A stretch of 64,000 nucleotides of DNA from Oceanisphaera psychrotolerans (lineage in GTDB: Bacteria; Pseudomonadota; Gammaproteobacteria; Enterobacterales; Aeromonadaceae). The stretch covers positions 186,001 through 250,000 of the forward strand of contig NZ_MDKE01000022.1 in NCBI RefSeq assembly GCF_001870485.1. Direction: 5' to 3'. This document shows, piece after piece, positions 36,469 through 45,976 of this stretch (its first letter is position 1; the number at the start of each line of letters is the position of its first letter). The notes under the pieces are model-generated. The model had not been told where the DNA came from and searched no databases. It saw nothing but the letters and a program-made list of their open reading frames with translations. The position numbers and the translations under genes are program-made.

Positions 36469-37035
36469 GTGGTCGGAAAAACCGTAATGATGCTGATGCT
36501 GTTGGTGGTGTTACCGGCCCAGGCCGCTCAGGCGGTGTTTGCCGGCGGCAGCTTCTGGGTGATGGAGGCGCTGTTTGCCGGGCGGCCCGGCGTGGAAGGC
36601 ACCGAGGTCGGCTGGATGAAAAGCGGCAGTCGTCACCTGCGCCGGCAGGTGGTGCGGGTGGAGTATGACCCCGACATGCTGAGTTACGGCGAGTTGCTGA
36701 CCCTGTACTGGGCGGCGGTGGATGCCTTCGATGGCGACGGGCAGTTCTGCGAGCGGGGGCCGGAATACAGCCCGGCGCTCTACGTACAGAGCGCCCTGCA
36801 GCAGAAGTGGGCCCAGCAAAGCCGGGCCAGGCTGCATCTGGAACGCGGTCGGGACAGCAGTGTGCGGATACTGCCGGTGGGGGCCTTCAGCCCGGCCCCG
36901 GACCGGCATCAGCAATACCGTCGGCATCACCCCCTGCTCTATGCGGGCTATCGCCGGATGTGCGGGTACCCGGCCGGTGAACAACTCAATCTGAGCGCAC
37001 TCGCAGGCGCCCCGCTTGCCACCACCGGAAAATAA
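36469..37035 (+). CDS. Exported MsrA-fold protein lacking the catalytic cysteine
   Basis: A 188-residue homologue of methionine sulfoxide reductase A with a signal peptide (VMMLMLLVVLPAQAAQA). The catalytic motif GCFWxxE is GSFWVME, with Ser28 in place of the attacking Cys. The central segment normally reading TYREVCSG-TGHAE is shortened and unrecognisable. Later landmarks persist: VEYDPDMLSYGELLTLYW, CERGPEYSPALY and DRHQQY. It starts at a GTG with AAAGGAG 8 bases upstream. Reductase activity by the usual sulfenic acid route is not expected; it may bind or be a relic. Its end overlaps the convergent mobB by 50 bases. Confidence 0.8.
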   Translation: MVGKTVMMLMLLVVLPAQAAQAVFAGGSFWVMEALFAGRPGVEGTEVGWMKSGSRHLRRQVVRVEYDPDMLSYGELLTLYWAAVDAFDGDGQFCERGPEYSPALYVQSALQQKWAQQSRARLHLERGRDSSVRILPVGAFSPAPDRHQQYRRHHPLLYAGYRRMCGYPAGEQLNLSALAGAPLATTGK

Positions 37036-37531
37036 CATCGGCCACGGCGGCGGGGTCGTTCAGATCCAGCAGCGGGACCGGGGCGACCAGGCTCGCCACG
37101 TCGGTGGCCACCGCCAGAATATGGGGGTCGTGCAGGCACAGCAGCGGCTTGGCACAAACGGGTCTGTGTACCTCGATTTTGGCGATGGGGGCGTCGCGAA
37201 AGCCTTCCACCAGCACCAGGTCGAGCTGATCCAGGCTGAGCCGTGACAGGGACAGCTGTAAATCGGCGTCCTCTGTCTTGGTGTTTTCCCAGGTGAGAAT
37301 GCTACGATGGGGCCCGGCCAGCAGGCACTGGCGGGCACCGGCGTGACGCAGTTCGAAGCTGTCCTTGCCCGGTGTATCCTGTTCCACATCGTGATGGGTG
37401 TGTTTGATGATGCCGATACGCATCTGGCGTCGGGTGAGCAGACTGACCAGTTGCCGCAGCAGGGTGGTTTTACCGCTGCCACTGAAGCCGGCAAAGCCGA
37501 GCAAGGCACAAGCATGATGAGATGGGGACAT
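36986..37531 (-). CDS. mobB: Molybdopterin-guanine dinucleotide biosynthesis adapter MobB
   Basis: A 181-residue P-loop GTPase. Walker A GFSGSGKTTLLRQL is at residues 13-26, IKHTHHDVEQDTPGKDSFELRHAGA at about 42-66, and LVLVEGFRDAPIAKIEVHR near 105-123 is the conserved MobB segment. It assists MobA in making the bis-MGD cofactor. NapA, encoded at 58753-61245, needs that cofactor. mobA is not beside it in this window. Confidence 0.92.
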   Translation of the reverse strand: MSPSHHACALLGFAGFSGSGKTTLLRQLVSLLTRRQMRIGIIKHTHHDVEQDTPGKDSFELRHAGARQCLLAGPHRSILTWENTKTEDADLQLSLSRLSLDQLDLVLVEGFRDAPIAKIEVHRPVCAKPLLCLHDPHILAVATDVASLVAPVPLLDLNDPAAVADVIFRWWQAGRLRVRSD

Positions 37532-37623
37532 AAGGCACCCGGGAATGAGTCGACAGGGGAGCAGTCTGCCATGCGGAACCGATATAATACATATACACAG
37601 AATAATCGAATAAATGGTGCGCT

Positions 37624-39338
37624 ATGAGCAAAGGACTATGGGGACTTGCGGTTCTGCTGTTGCTCAGCCTGAATGTCCGGGCCGACGAAGTCAGCTTCGA
37701 GTTGCAGGGGCTGAAGGGCAAATTGAAAAACAACACCCAGATATATCTGGATCAGCTGCCGGCCATCGACGCCGAGCAACTGCCTCGTTTTCGCAAAGAC
37801 ATCGAAACCGCGGTGATCAACAGCCTGCAGGCGCTGGGGTACTACAACCCGGTCATAGAGATTGTTGCCGATAACGACAAACCGGAGCGGGTTGAGGTGC
37901 GGGTGACGGCCGGTGAACCGGTGCGTATTCGTACCCTGGATCTGCTGCTGCAGGGCGACTCGGCCTCGGATCCGCAGTTTGAGCAGCTGATCAACAAGCT
38001 GGGGTTGCGCGAAGGCGATGTTTTTCGCCACGACAAGTATGAAAAGACCAAGGCGAGCCTGCTCAGCCTGGCCCTGGCCCGTGGCTACTTCGATGCCAAC
38101 TATCAACGCAGCCAGGTACTGGTGTATCCCCATGATAAAGCCGTCGATGTCACCCTGACCTTCGACTCCGGCCCGCGCTTCAAGTTTGGCGAGCTGAGAG
38201 TGGACGCCGACCGTCCGGTCGATCGGCTGCTGACGCCGCTGGTGAAGGTGAAACCCGGCGATCCCTATCAGGCCAGCCGCCTGGCCGAGCTGAGCCGCGA
38301 CCTTTCCTCCTCCGGTTATTTTCGTCAGGTCGAAGTGTTGCCGGTGGTGAGTGAGGCCGATGAACATCATCGCATTCCGTTGACGGTGCTGCTGCGCGCC
38401 AAGGCCGACAACGAAGTCGAAGTCGGTGTGGGCTTCTCGACCGATGAAGGACCCCGGGTCTCGTCCAGCTGGGACAAACCCTGGATCAACAGCCTGGGGC
38501 ACAGCCTGACGACCAACCTCAAACTGTCGGCGCCGACGCAGGATATCAGCGTGGTCTACAAGATCCCCCGCGGTAATCCGCTCAACAACTATTACACCAT
38601 TCAGGGCGGTTATCAGATGCTGGATCAGGACGACACCGTGAGTGATCGTCTGGTGGCCTCGGTACATCGCTGGGACAAGGACGTCGATGACTGGACCCGG
38701 GATGTGTTCATTCGCTCCGAATACGAATCCTATGTCCAGGGCGAACAGGAGGATGAGAGTTTCCTGTTGATCCCCGGTGTGTCCTACAGCCGTACCCGGG
38801 TGCGCGGTGGCCTGGACCCGATCTGGGGCGACGCCCAGCTGGCGACCCTGGAACTGTCCGAGCCTGGTGGGGATCCGACACTCGCTTTGTCCGTCTGTGG
38901 GGACGCAGCAAGTGGTTGCGCACCATCGCCGAGAAGCAACGGCTGATTGCCCGGGCCGAGCAGGGCGCGGTGTGGGTGGAGGACGTACAGGAATTGCCGC
39001 CGTCGTTACGTTTCTTCACCGGTGGTGACATGACGGTACGCGGCTTCAGTTACCAGTCCATTACACCGGTCGATGAAAACGGTGATCGGCTGGGGGCTAA
39101 ATACGCCACCGCCCTGAGTCTGGAATACGACTACAAGGTGGCGGAGAAGTGGCGTGTGGCCAGCTTCGTCGATACCGGTACCGCCACCAACGACTATTCC
39201 GAAGACTGGAAGGTGGGCACCGGGGTCGGGGTGCGCTGGTTGACGCCGGTGGGCGCGGTGCGAGTCGATCTGGCATTTGGGGTATCGGAGGAGCAGGTCC
39301 CCATGCGAATACATTTTACCCTGGGACCCGAGTTATGA
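37624..39338 (+). pseudogene. tamA: TamA outer-membrane translocation factor, frame broken near 38863
   Basis: A signal peptide (GLAVLLLLSLNVRA), three POTRA domains (to about residue 265) and a 16-strand Omp85 barrel are recognisable. The first frame is good to LELSEP, about residue 415, then leaves register and stops at 38946. The remainder (WLRTIAEKQRLIARAEQGAVW through GGDMTVRGFSYQS to the final HFTLGPEL) runs in another frame to 39338. Adding one C in GAGCCTGGTGG (38860-38870) gives EPWWGSDTRF and a normal TamA of about 571 residues. The VRGF motif that caps the barrel is intact. Overlap with the tamB start (ATGA) argues the gene is functional and the break is a sequence error. Confidence 0.87.
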
Positions 39339-42300
39339 TGTTCAAGCGAATCTTCACCGGCCTGGTGGTGAGCCTGTGTGTACTGCTGATGCTGTTGTTC
39401 AGCCTGCTGTTTACCCATGCCGGTAACCAGTGGCTGTGGGGGCTGACCAAGCAGCAGGTGCCGGGCCTCGAGGGTACCATGGTGTCCGGTCAGCTGGGGC
39501 AGGGCTGGCAGTTTTCCGAGCTTAGCTACGAGCAGGACTCGCTGGCCTTTTCGGCGCGCGAGGTCACCATCGACTGGCAGCTGGGCAAGCTGCTCGACCG
39601 CCGTTTCTGGCTGCGGCAACTGGTGGCCGAAGACATCGAGGTTACCATCCGGAGCCTGCCCCCTGCCACGGACGAGCCGCCTTCCGAGCCGGCGGGGCCC
39701 ATTACCCCGCCGCTGCGCATCGATCTGGACGATATTCGTGCCGACCGGGTCAGGATATCGCTGCCCGGCCAGACCATCGCCTGGCGGAGCCTGCAGCTGG
39801 CGGCGCACTGGAACGATGACGGCATGGTGCTTACCGGTCCGAACATGGACGGGCTGACCCTGACGTTGACGCCCGGCGACGACGCTGCGCCGGCCGGCGA
39901 AACACCCGCCGGGGCGGCTCGCTCACAGCTGACCCTGCCCGAGGTGGTGCTGCCGTTTCCGATCCGGCTGCAAGGCTTCAGCCTGACCGACAGCCGGCTG
40001 ATCCAGAACGGGCAAACCCGGGCGTTACACGCCCTGGTACTGGAGCTGGAAGGACAGGGCAGCGAACTCCGGATCCTGAAGGCCGAGCTCGATCACGAGC
40101 TGGCCGCGGTGACACTCGGCGGCAACCTCACCCTGAGTGGTGATTACCCGCTCGAACTGGCGCTGAACGCGACCCTGCACAAGCCGCTGCTGGACGGGCA
40201 ACTGGCCGGTCAGACCCTGGCGCTGACCCTGTCCGAGAGCCTGCAACAACTCAAGGGCAAGCTGGCCCTGGGTGGGGTGGTGGAGGCCAACGCCTCTCTG
40301 GAAGCGCAACCGCTCGACCCCGCACTGCCGTTTGATATTGCGCTGAACTGGCAGCAGCTGGGCTGGCCGCTGGCCGAGCCCGCATGGCAGCTGAAGCAGG
40401 GCAAGTTACGGCTGAACGGCGAGCTGGCCGACTACCGGCTGACGCTGAATGCCGAAGGTCAGGGACCGGACCTGCCTCCGCTCGGCATCAAACTGGCGGC
40501 GAACGGTGATCTGCAAGGTGCCCGGCTCAACCCCCTGACCCTGACTTTGCCTCAGGGCGAGGCGCAGGTGACCGGCGCCCTGGGCTGGAGTGACGGCATC
40601 GACTGGCAAGGACTGCTGGCGCTGACCGAGGTGGATCCGGGGGTCTTTGTGGCCGGGCTGGACGGCCGGCTCAACGGCGAGCTGGACACCCGCTTTGCGC
40701 TGCAGGGTAAAAACTGGGAGCTGAATGTACGGCCCGATATTCACGGTCAGCTGCGGGATTATCCGCTGTTGCTCGAAGGCGAGGTGGTGCTGGATCAGGC
40801 GCTGCAGGGCAGCATCAACCAGCTTCGGTTGGTCAACGGCAACAACCAGCTGACAGTGAATGGCCGCATCACCGACCGCTGGCAGCTGGACGGCGTGCTC
40901 AAGGCGCCGGAGCTTGCGGTGTATGCGCCCGGGCTGTTCGGTGACCTGGCCGGAGACATTCAGGTGCGGGGAGAACTGGCCGCGCCGCAAATCCAGGCCA
41001 GCCTCAAGGGGGACCGCGCCGGCTTCAACGAGACCCAGGCACGCACTATCAATCTGCAGGCCAACGCCATCCTGGGTAAAGAAACCAGCGGTGATGTGCG
41101 GCTGAATATCGCCCGCATCCAGGCCGGTGAGCTGAGCTTCAAGGACATACGGCTGACCGCCAGCGGCGATGAAGCGGCGCACCAGCTCGAACTGGAGCTG
41201 GACGGCGACCGGCTGGCGGCCGAACTGCGGCTGGACGGCAGCCTGGACCAGGACGGCTGGCGGGGGCGGCTGAGTCGGGCGGTGCTGGATACCCCGCTGG
41301 AACGCTGGGCGCTGCAGCGGGAGCTGGCCATGTCGTGGCGGGAGCAGCGTTTTCGCGCCGAGCCCCATTGCTGGAGCTCGGGAGCGGCGTCGCTGTGTTT
41401 CGACGCCCTGACGGCCAGCGCCAAACAGGGGCAGGCCGGGGTCAATATCCGCGACCTGGATCTGGCCCGCCTCAAGCCGTTTTTCCCGAATGATTTTGCC
41501 TGGGAGGCGACCCTGGGTGGCCGGGCGGAGCTGCGCTGGCAGGATGGGGTGCCCCGGCTTAACGCCAATATCAGCACCACGCCGGGCACCTTTGTCAGTG
41601 GCGATACCCGACTCGACTACCAGACCCTGTCACTTACCAGTGACGTGGCCGACAACCGGCTGCAGTCGTCGCTGGCCTTTCGCTCCAGGGTGCTGGGACA
41701 GTTGTCGCTGGATGCCAATGTGGCGGATCTGAAGGGGCGACGTGCGCTGAGCGGCAACCTGAGCATCGAGGATCTCAAGCTCGACTGGCTGACGCCGCTG
41801 TTGCCGGAAGTGGCCCGGCTGCAGGGTACCCTGGCCGGACAGGGACGGCTGGATGGCACCTTGCAGGCGCCCTTGCTGTTTGGCGAGATCAACCTGACCG
41901 GCGGCGAGGTGGACACTTATTCCGACATGGTCAAGGTACGCGACTTCACCACCCGGCTGGATATCCGGGGCACCAATGCCACCATCAACGGTCAGCTCAG
42001 GGTAGGTGACGGCCCGCTGAATATCGACGGTGAGCTGGACTGGCGGCAGCTGCCGGTGAGCGGCGAAATTCGCCTCAAGGGGACCGAGCTGGAAGCCGGC
42101 TATCCGGGCATGGGACGGGTGCGGGTCAGCCCGGATCTGCAAATTGCGCTGGGCGAGCAGGCCACGGTGCGGGGTCAAATCCTGATCCCCTGGGCCCGTA
42201 TCGAGGTCAAGGAACTGCCCGAAAGCGCGGTATCCCGTTCGAAGGACGTGATCATCGTGCAACGCTCGGGCATCATTCCGGAAAAAGCACCGAGCCTGCC

Positions 42301-43018
42301 GCTGGATATCCGTATTCAGGTGCGGCTGGTGGAAGATGTACGCCTCGAGGCCTTCGGCCTGGATACCCGGCTGGAAGGGGAACTGCGTATCGTGCAGCGA
42401 CCAAGACGCACGATGCGCGCCAACGGCGAAATCCGGCTGGTTGACGGCAAGTTCCGTGCCTACGGACAGAACCTGTTGATCCAGGAGGGCAGTATTCTGT
42501 TCAGCGGCCCCCTGGATCAGCCGAACCTGAAGATCGAGGCCGTTCGCAACCCGTCGAGCATGTCCGACAGCACCATTACCGCGGGCGTCCGGGTCAGCGG
42601 CAGCGCGGCCCAGCCCGAGGTGGAGGTGTTCTCGGATCCCGAAATGCCCCAGTCGGAGCAGTTGTCCTACCTGCTGCGGGGACGTGGCATGGATGGTGGC
42701 GGCGAGACCGACAGCAACGCCCTGGTGCAGTCGATGCTGCTGGGGGCCGGGGTCGGCCAGGTTGGTGGTCTGGTTACCGGCGTGGGCGAGGCGCTGGGGC
42801 TGCAGGACGTGACCCTGGATACCGGCGGCAGCGGCGACAGCACCGAGGTCAATATCAGTGCCTATGTGCTGCCGGGGCTGCAGATTGGCTACGGTGTCGG
42901 GGTGTTCTCGGCCATCGGCGAGCTGCGGTTGCGCTACGAGCTGTTGCCAAGGCTCTATCTGCAGGCAACCAGTGGTCTGAGCCAGGCGATTGATCTGTTC
43001 TATCGTTTCGACTTCTGA
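39335..43018 (+). CDS. tamB: TamB, inter-membrane AsmA-like bridge protein
   Basis: A 1227-residue protein with one N-terminal signal-anchor helix (FTGLVVSLCVLLMLLFSLLF) and a very long beta-taco body. The C-terminal DUF490/TamB domain includes GELRIVQRPRRTMRANGEIRLVDGKFRAYGQNL and ends in an aromatic residue (YRFDF), as expected for interaction with the TamA barrel. It begins inside the tamA stop codon. TamB and its relatives move phospholipids to the outer membrane and help assemble some outer-membrane proteins. Size is close to the E. coli protein (1259). Confidence 0.94.
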   Translation: MMFKRIFTGLVVSLCVLLMLLFSLLFTHAGNQWLWGLTKQQVPGLEGTMVSGQLGQGWQFSELSYEQDSLAFSAREVTIDWQLGKLLDRRFWLRQLVAEDIEVTIRSLPPATDEPPSEPAGPITPPLRIDLDDIRADRVRISLPGQTIAWRSLQLAAHWNDDGMVLTGPNMDGLTLTLTPGDDAAPAGETPAGAARSQLTLPEVVLPFPIRLQGFSLTDSRLIQNGQTRALHALVLELEGQGSELRILKAELDHELAAVTLGGNLTLSGDYPLELALNATLHKPLLDGQLAGQTLALTLSESLQQLKGKLALGGVVEANASLEAQPLDPALPFDIALNWQQLGWPLAEPAWQLKQGKLRLNGELADYRLTLNAEGQGPDLPPLGIKLAANGDLQGARLNPLTLTLPQGEAQVTGALGWSDGIDWQGLLALTEVDPGVFVAGLDGRLNGELDTRFALQGKNWELNVRPDIHGQLRDYPLLLEGEVVLDQALQGSINQLRLVNGNNQLTVNGRITDRWQLDGVLKAPELAVYAPGLFGDLAGDIQVRGELAAPQIQASLKGDRAGFNETQARTINLQANAILGKETSGDVRLNIARIQAGELSFKDIRLTASGDEAAHQLELELDGDRLAAELRLDGSLDQDGWRGRLSRAVLDTPLERWALQRELAMSWREQRFRAEPHCWSSGAASLCFDALTASAKQGQAGVNIRDLDLARLKPFFPNDFAWEATLGGRAELRWQDGVPRLNANISTTPGTFVSGDTRLDYQTLSLTSDVADNRLQSSLAFRSRVLGQLSLDANVADLKGRRALSGNLSIEDLKLDWLTPLLPEVARLQGTLAGQGRLDGTLQAPLLFGEINLTGGEVDTYSDMVKVRDFTTRLDIRGTNATINGQLRVGDGPLNIDGELDWRQLPVSGEIRLKGTELEAGYPGMGRVRVSPDLQIALGEQATVRGQILIPWARIEVKELPESAVSRSKDVIIVQRSGIIPEKAPSLPLDIRIQVRLVEDVRLEAFGLDTRLEGELRIVQRPRRTMRANGEIRLVDGKFRAYGQNLLIQEGSILFSGPLDQPNLKIEAVRNPSSMSDSTITAGVRVSGSAAQPEVEVFSDPEMPQSEQLSYLLRGRGMDGGGETDSNALVQSMLLGAGVGQVGGLVTGVGEALGLQDVTLDTGGSGDSTEVNISAYVLPGLQIGYGVGVFSAIGELRLRYELLPRLYLQATSGLSQAIDLFYRFDF

Positions 43019-43080
43019 CGCCCCCCGGTCAAGCAATATCCTGTCACGGATGTGGATCTCGGGGCTGGGCTGCCTTGATA

Positions 43081-43131
43081 GTCACCCCCGCCAAGGCGGG
43101 GGGCCCGGATTTCCGCCGGCGCGGGAATGAC
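43081..43131. repeat. Pair of short palindromic repeats (GTCA-CCCCCGCC type)
   Basis: GTCACCCCCGCC-AAGG-CGGGGGG is followed by CCGGATTTCCGCCGGCGCGGGAATGAC. Each half is an imperfect hairpin bounded by GTCA/TGAC. Similar modules lie at 57525-57646. It occupies the 255-base gap after tamB and has no T-run. Confidence 0.6.
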
Positions 43132-43273
43132 GAAAGGGGGCATGCGGGTCTGTGACTGGCTCTCTGTGGCAGAATTTGCCGGGACGACACGTTGCCGCTC
43201 ATGCTTTTTGTGCCGGCCTTGGGTAAAGTAGAAGCCTTGTGATACTGCCCGGCCTGCGAGAGTACGCCCCATT

Positions 43274-45091
43274 ATGATGTCTTCGCCCCTGCAGCAACAG
43301 GAACGGCTGGCCAGAACCATGCTGGCCAGCATGGCGTTTTACGCCTTGCTGGGCATGCACCTTTATCTGCCTCACCTGTTCGGCATCGGCCTGCAACTGC
43401 CATTCAACGTCATCGGCTGGTTCTTCGTCGGTCTGATGACCACTCTGGGACTCTGGCACTGGCACCGCCGGCGGCTGCTGATCAGCCGCTTCTGGCTGGG
43501 GCTGGTGGCGGCGAGCTGCCTGCTGTGGCTGCCGTTTTTCTACGTGCACAACAACTCCGTGGCCGGCCATGCCCTGCCGCGTATGCTGGGCCTGTGCGGC
43601 GGCCTGCTGTTCTATCTGGCCCTGCAGCAATGCCGCTTCAACGGTCGGGGCCGCCGCTATCTGCTTTATTGTCTGCTGGCGGCGGTCAGCGTGGAGATCC
43701 TGCTGGGGCTGGCCCAGTTCTTCGTGCTGGAGCCGGGCAACCGGTTTGGCTACAACACCGAAGTACGCTCGCCCTACGGTATTTTTCAGCATCGCAACGT
43801 CATGGCCAGTTTTGTGGCCACCGGCATGGTGCTGGCGATCTACCTCTGGCTGCACGAAGCCAAGTCACCCTGGCGCGGTTTTGTGCTGAAGTCGGTCTGG
43901 TTTTCTGCGGTGCTGGGGGCCGGCGGCATGCTGGTGGTGTTGCTGCAGTCCCGGGCCGGACAGCTCGGGCTGCTGCTGGGACTGCTGTTGTTGCAGCCCC
44001 TGATCTGGCACACCCTGATCAAGACCCGCTCCAAACGGCTGCTGGCCAGTCTGCTGCTGATCCCCCTCGGTATTCTGCTGGGGGTGTTCGGGCTGGAAGT
44101 GTTCGAGATGAGCAAGCGCAGCCTGAGCATCTATACCCAGGCCGACGGCCGTTTCGATATTTATGCCCACGGCCTGCGCATGTGGCTGGACCAGCCCTGG
44201 TTCGGTTTTGGCTACGGCAGTTTCGAGTCGGCGTTTTACCGTACCTATGCCGACTGGCGCGAGCTGACCCCGGGGGCGCCGCCGCTGTTTACCGAGATGG
44301 GCCACCCGCATAACGAGTTTCTGCTCTGGGCCATCGAAGGCGGGGTGGTGCCGTTGCTGGGACTGGTGCTGATGAGCGGCCTGGTGCTGCAGTTGCTGTA
44401 TCGGCTGCCCCTTGTCCAGAGCCTGGCCTGGGTCGGGGTGCTGACGCCCATTTTCATCCACAGTCAGACCGAGTTTCCGTTTTATCACTCGCTGCCCCAC
44501 TGGTTGATGGTGCTGGTGCTGATTTATGTCATCGATGCGGAATACGGCCAGCGCCGCCTGCTGGCGGCACCGCCGCACTGGAGCCGCTGGCCGGTACGTG
44601 CCTGGGGACTGGGGCTGATGCTGTTCATGGCGACCGGCCTCTATGCCGGCCAGCAGCTGGTCCGCTACGAGCAGAATGAACAGCGCACCGAAGCAGAGTT
44701 GCGGGCGGTGGTGAATCCCCTGATCTGGTATGACCGGGTGGCGTTTTACCGCCATCACTGGCAACTGACCCGGGCCCTGCTGACGGCAGACCGGGCGCAG
44801 TTGCTGGACTACGTGAGCTGGGCCCGGCGTTTTCTGACCCACACGCCCCGGGCGGGGGTCTATTACAATGCCTATCTGGCCCTGGGGGCGGCGGGAGAGG
44901 AAGACGACGCTCAGCGGTTGCTGGGCGAGGCCCGGCGGCTCTATCCCAATGTGCAGCTGTTGCGCAGTGCCAGCATCAGGCGGGCCCGGGATCGGCTGGC
45001 CTCGCTGGCACCGGGGCTGTCGGCGGCCGAGTTGAACAAGGCCATTCCTCTCTATGATCACTTGCGGCCGGCCATCGGCGGGGCCTACTGA
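43274..45091 (+). CDS. PglL/PilO-type O-oligosaccharyltransferase (Wzy_C superfamily)
   Basis: A 605-residue protein with about 11-12 membrane helices and a C-terminal soluble tail from about residue 450. The ligase signature region is GRFDIYAHGLRMWLDQPWFGFGYGSFES, followed by MGHPHNEFLLWAIEGGVVPLLGL; the H-P-H-N-E motif in the large periplasmic loop is characteristic of PglL and WaaL-type transferases. The C-terminal part fits the 'Wzy_C_2' tail found in PglL, which carries TPR-like helices. It would transfer a lipid-linked glycan to serine or threonine of periplasmic proteins such as pilin. No pilin or glycan genes are adjacent, so the acceptor is unknown. WaaL is the main alternative. Confidence 0.8.
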   Translation: MMSSPLQQQERLARTMLASMAFYALLGMHLYLPHLFGIGLQLPFNVIGWFFVGLMTTLGLWHWHRRRLLISRFWLGLVAASCLLWLPFFYVHNNSVAGHALPRMLGLCGGLLFYLALQQCRFNGRGRRYLLYCLLAAVSVEILLGLAQFFVLEPGNRFGYNTEVRSPYGIFQHRNVMASFVATGMVLAIYLWLHEAKSPWRGFVLKSVWFSAVLGAGGMLVVLLQSRAGQLGLLLGLLLLQPLIWHTLIKTRSKRLLASLLLIPLGILLGVFGLEVFEMSKRSLSIYTQADGRFDIYAHGLRMWLDQPWFGFGYGSFESAFYRTYADWRELTPGAPPLFTEMGHPHNEFLLWAIEGGVVPLLGLVLMSGLVLQLLYRLPLVQSLAWVGVLTPIFIHSQTEFPFYHSLPHWLMVLVLIYVIDAEYGQRRLLAAPPHWSRWPVRAWGLGLMLFMATGLYAGQQLVRYEQNEQRTEAELRAVVNPLIWYDRVAFYRHHWQLTRALLTADRAQLLDYVSWARRFLTHTPRAGVYYNAYLALGAAGEEDDAQRLLGEARRLYPNVQLLRSASIRRARDRLASLAPGLSAAELNKAIPLYDHLRPAIGGAY

Positions 45092-45155
45092 TTGCCCTAG
45101 GGTTATGCCGGAACCTTATTTCAGCCCGAGATCTCCTGGCCCCTGCCTATGGGAT

Positions 45156-45815
45156 CTATTTTCTGGCCGTCAGGCTGCGGTAGGCCATATCGGTCAGGTA
45201 GTCGTTGAGCCGGTGAGAGGCGGCGACCGCCGCCTTGGCATCGGTATGGCTCACTGCCCTGAGTACGGTTGCATGCAAGGACGAGGCTTCCGCCAGATCT
45301 GAAGCGTCATTCTTGTAGGCAAACCAAAACCGGCGTGACAGACCTTGCAGCGGGGCCATTGCAAGTTGCAGATATTCATTGTTTGCTGCCTTTACCAACA
45401 GGCTGTGGCTTTGTTTCAGTAGACTGGCAAAGGTGAGATCATCCTTGTCTTTTGCACAGGCTTCCAGGCTCGATGCCAGCTCGAGCATCTGTTGCTTTTC
45501 CTGCATCGTTGCACGCGATGCCGCATAGCTGACACAAAGCGCCTCGATATCCCGGCGGACTTCCAGGATCTTGAGCTGGCTTTCCACAGAGATAGCTGGG
45601 ATCTGGATCCCGCGACGGGGGTGGATTTCCGCCATCCGTTCGTAAGACAGCCGCTGCAGCGCCTCTCTAACCGGTGTTCTACCGAGCCCCAGGCTTTCGG
45701 CGAGCTGTTTTTCACTGACCATACTCCCCGGCTCCAGTTCGCGAAAAATGATCATGCGTTCCAGCTGGTTGTATGCCGCCTCTGTCTTGTTTACCGACAC
45801 CATCGTCATTGCCAT
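45156..45815 (-). CDS. GntR-family (FCD domain) repressor
   Basis: A 219-residue regulator. The winged helix is at residues about 12-75 (YNQLERMIIFRELEPGSMVSEKQLAESLGLGRTPVREALQRL), with an FCD effector domain from about 80 to 210 (LEVRRDIEALCVSYAASRAT). It is divergent from the FAD oxidoreductase-enolase-BCCT genes, with a strong dyad between them, so it probably controls that cassette. FCD members usually bind an organic acid and dissociate from DNA. An ATG four codons in is an alternative start. Confidence 0.92.
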   Translation of the reverse strand: MAMTMVSVNKTEAAYNQLERMIIFRELEPGSMVSEKQLAESLGLGRTPVREALQRLSYERMAEIHPRRGIQIPAISVESQLKILEVRRDIEALCVSYAASRATMQEKQQMLELASSLEACAKDKDDLTFASLLKQSHSLLVKAANNEYLQLAMAPLQGLSRRFWFAYKNDASDLAEASSLHATVLRAVSHTDAKAAVAASHRLNDYLTDMAYRSLTARK

Positions 45816-45871
45816 CTTGTTCTCCCAGGCAAAATTTTAGTGAGCGACCTCACGAACTAGGAATGCAACAT

Positions 45872-45902
45872 TGTAACACAGTGTGTTCACTGTTGTGTTA
45901 CA
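45872..45902. promoter_or_regulatory. Operator-like inverted repeat for the GntR regulator
   Basis: TGTAACACA (45872-45880) and TGTGTTACA (45894-45902) are perfect nine-base complements. Inside them ACAGTG and CACTGT form a second dyad around TGTT. FadR-type GntR proteins bind sites of this style. It lies 57 bases before the regulator's start and about 75 bases before the oxidoreductase ATG. A separate 14-base palindrome, ACTGATATATCAGT, is at 45933-45946. Confidence 0.7.
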
Positions 45903-45976
45903 GAAAAATCATGTATATATTCTAATCACAATACTGATATATCAGTTGATTATCATTAGTCTATCAAGGGGCTGCA

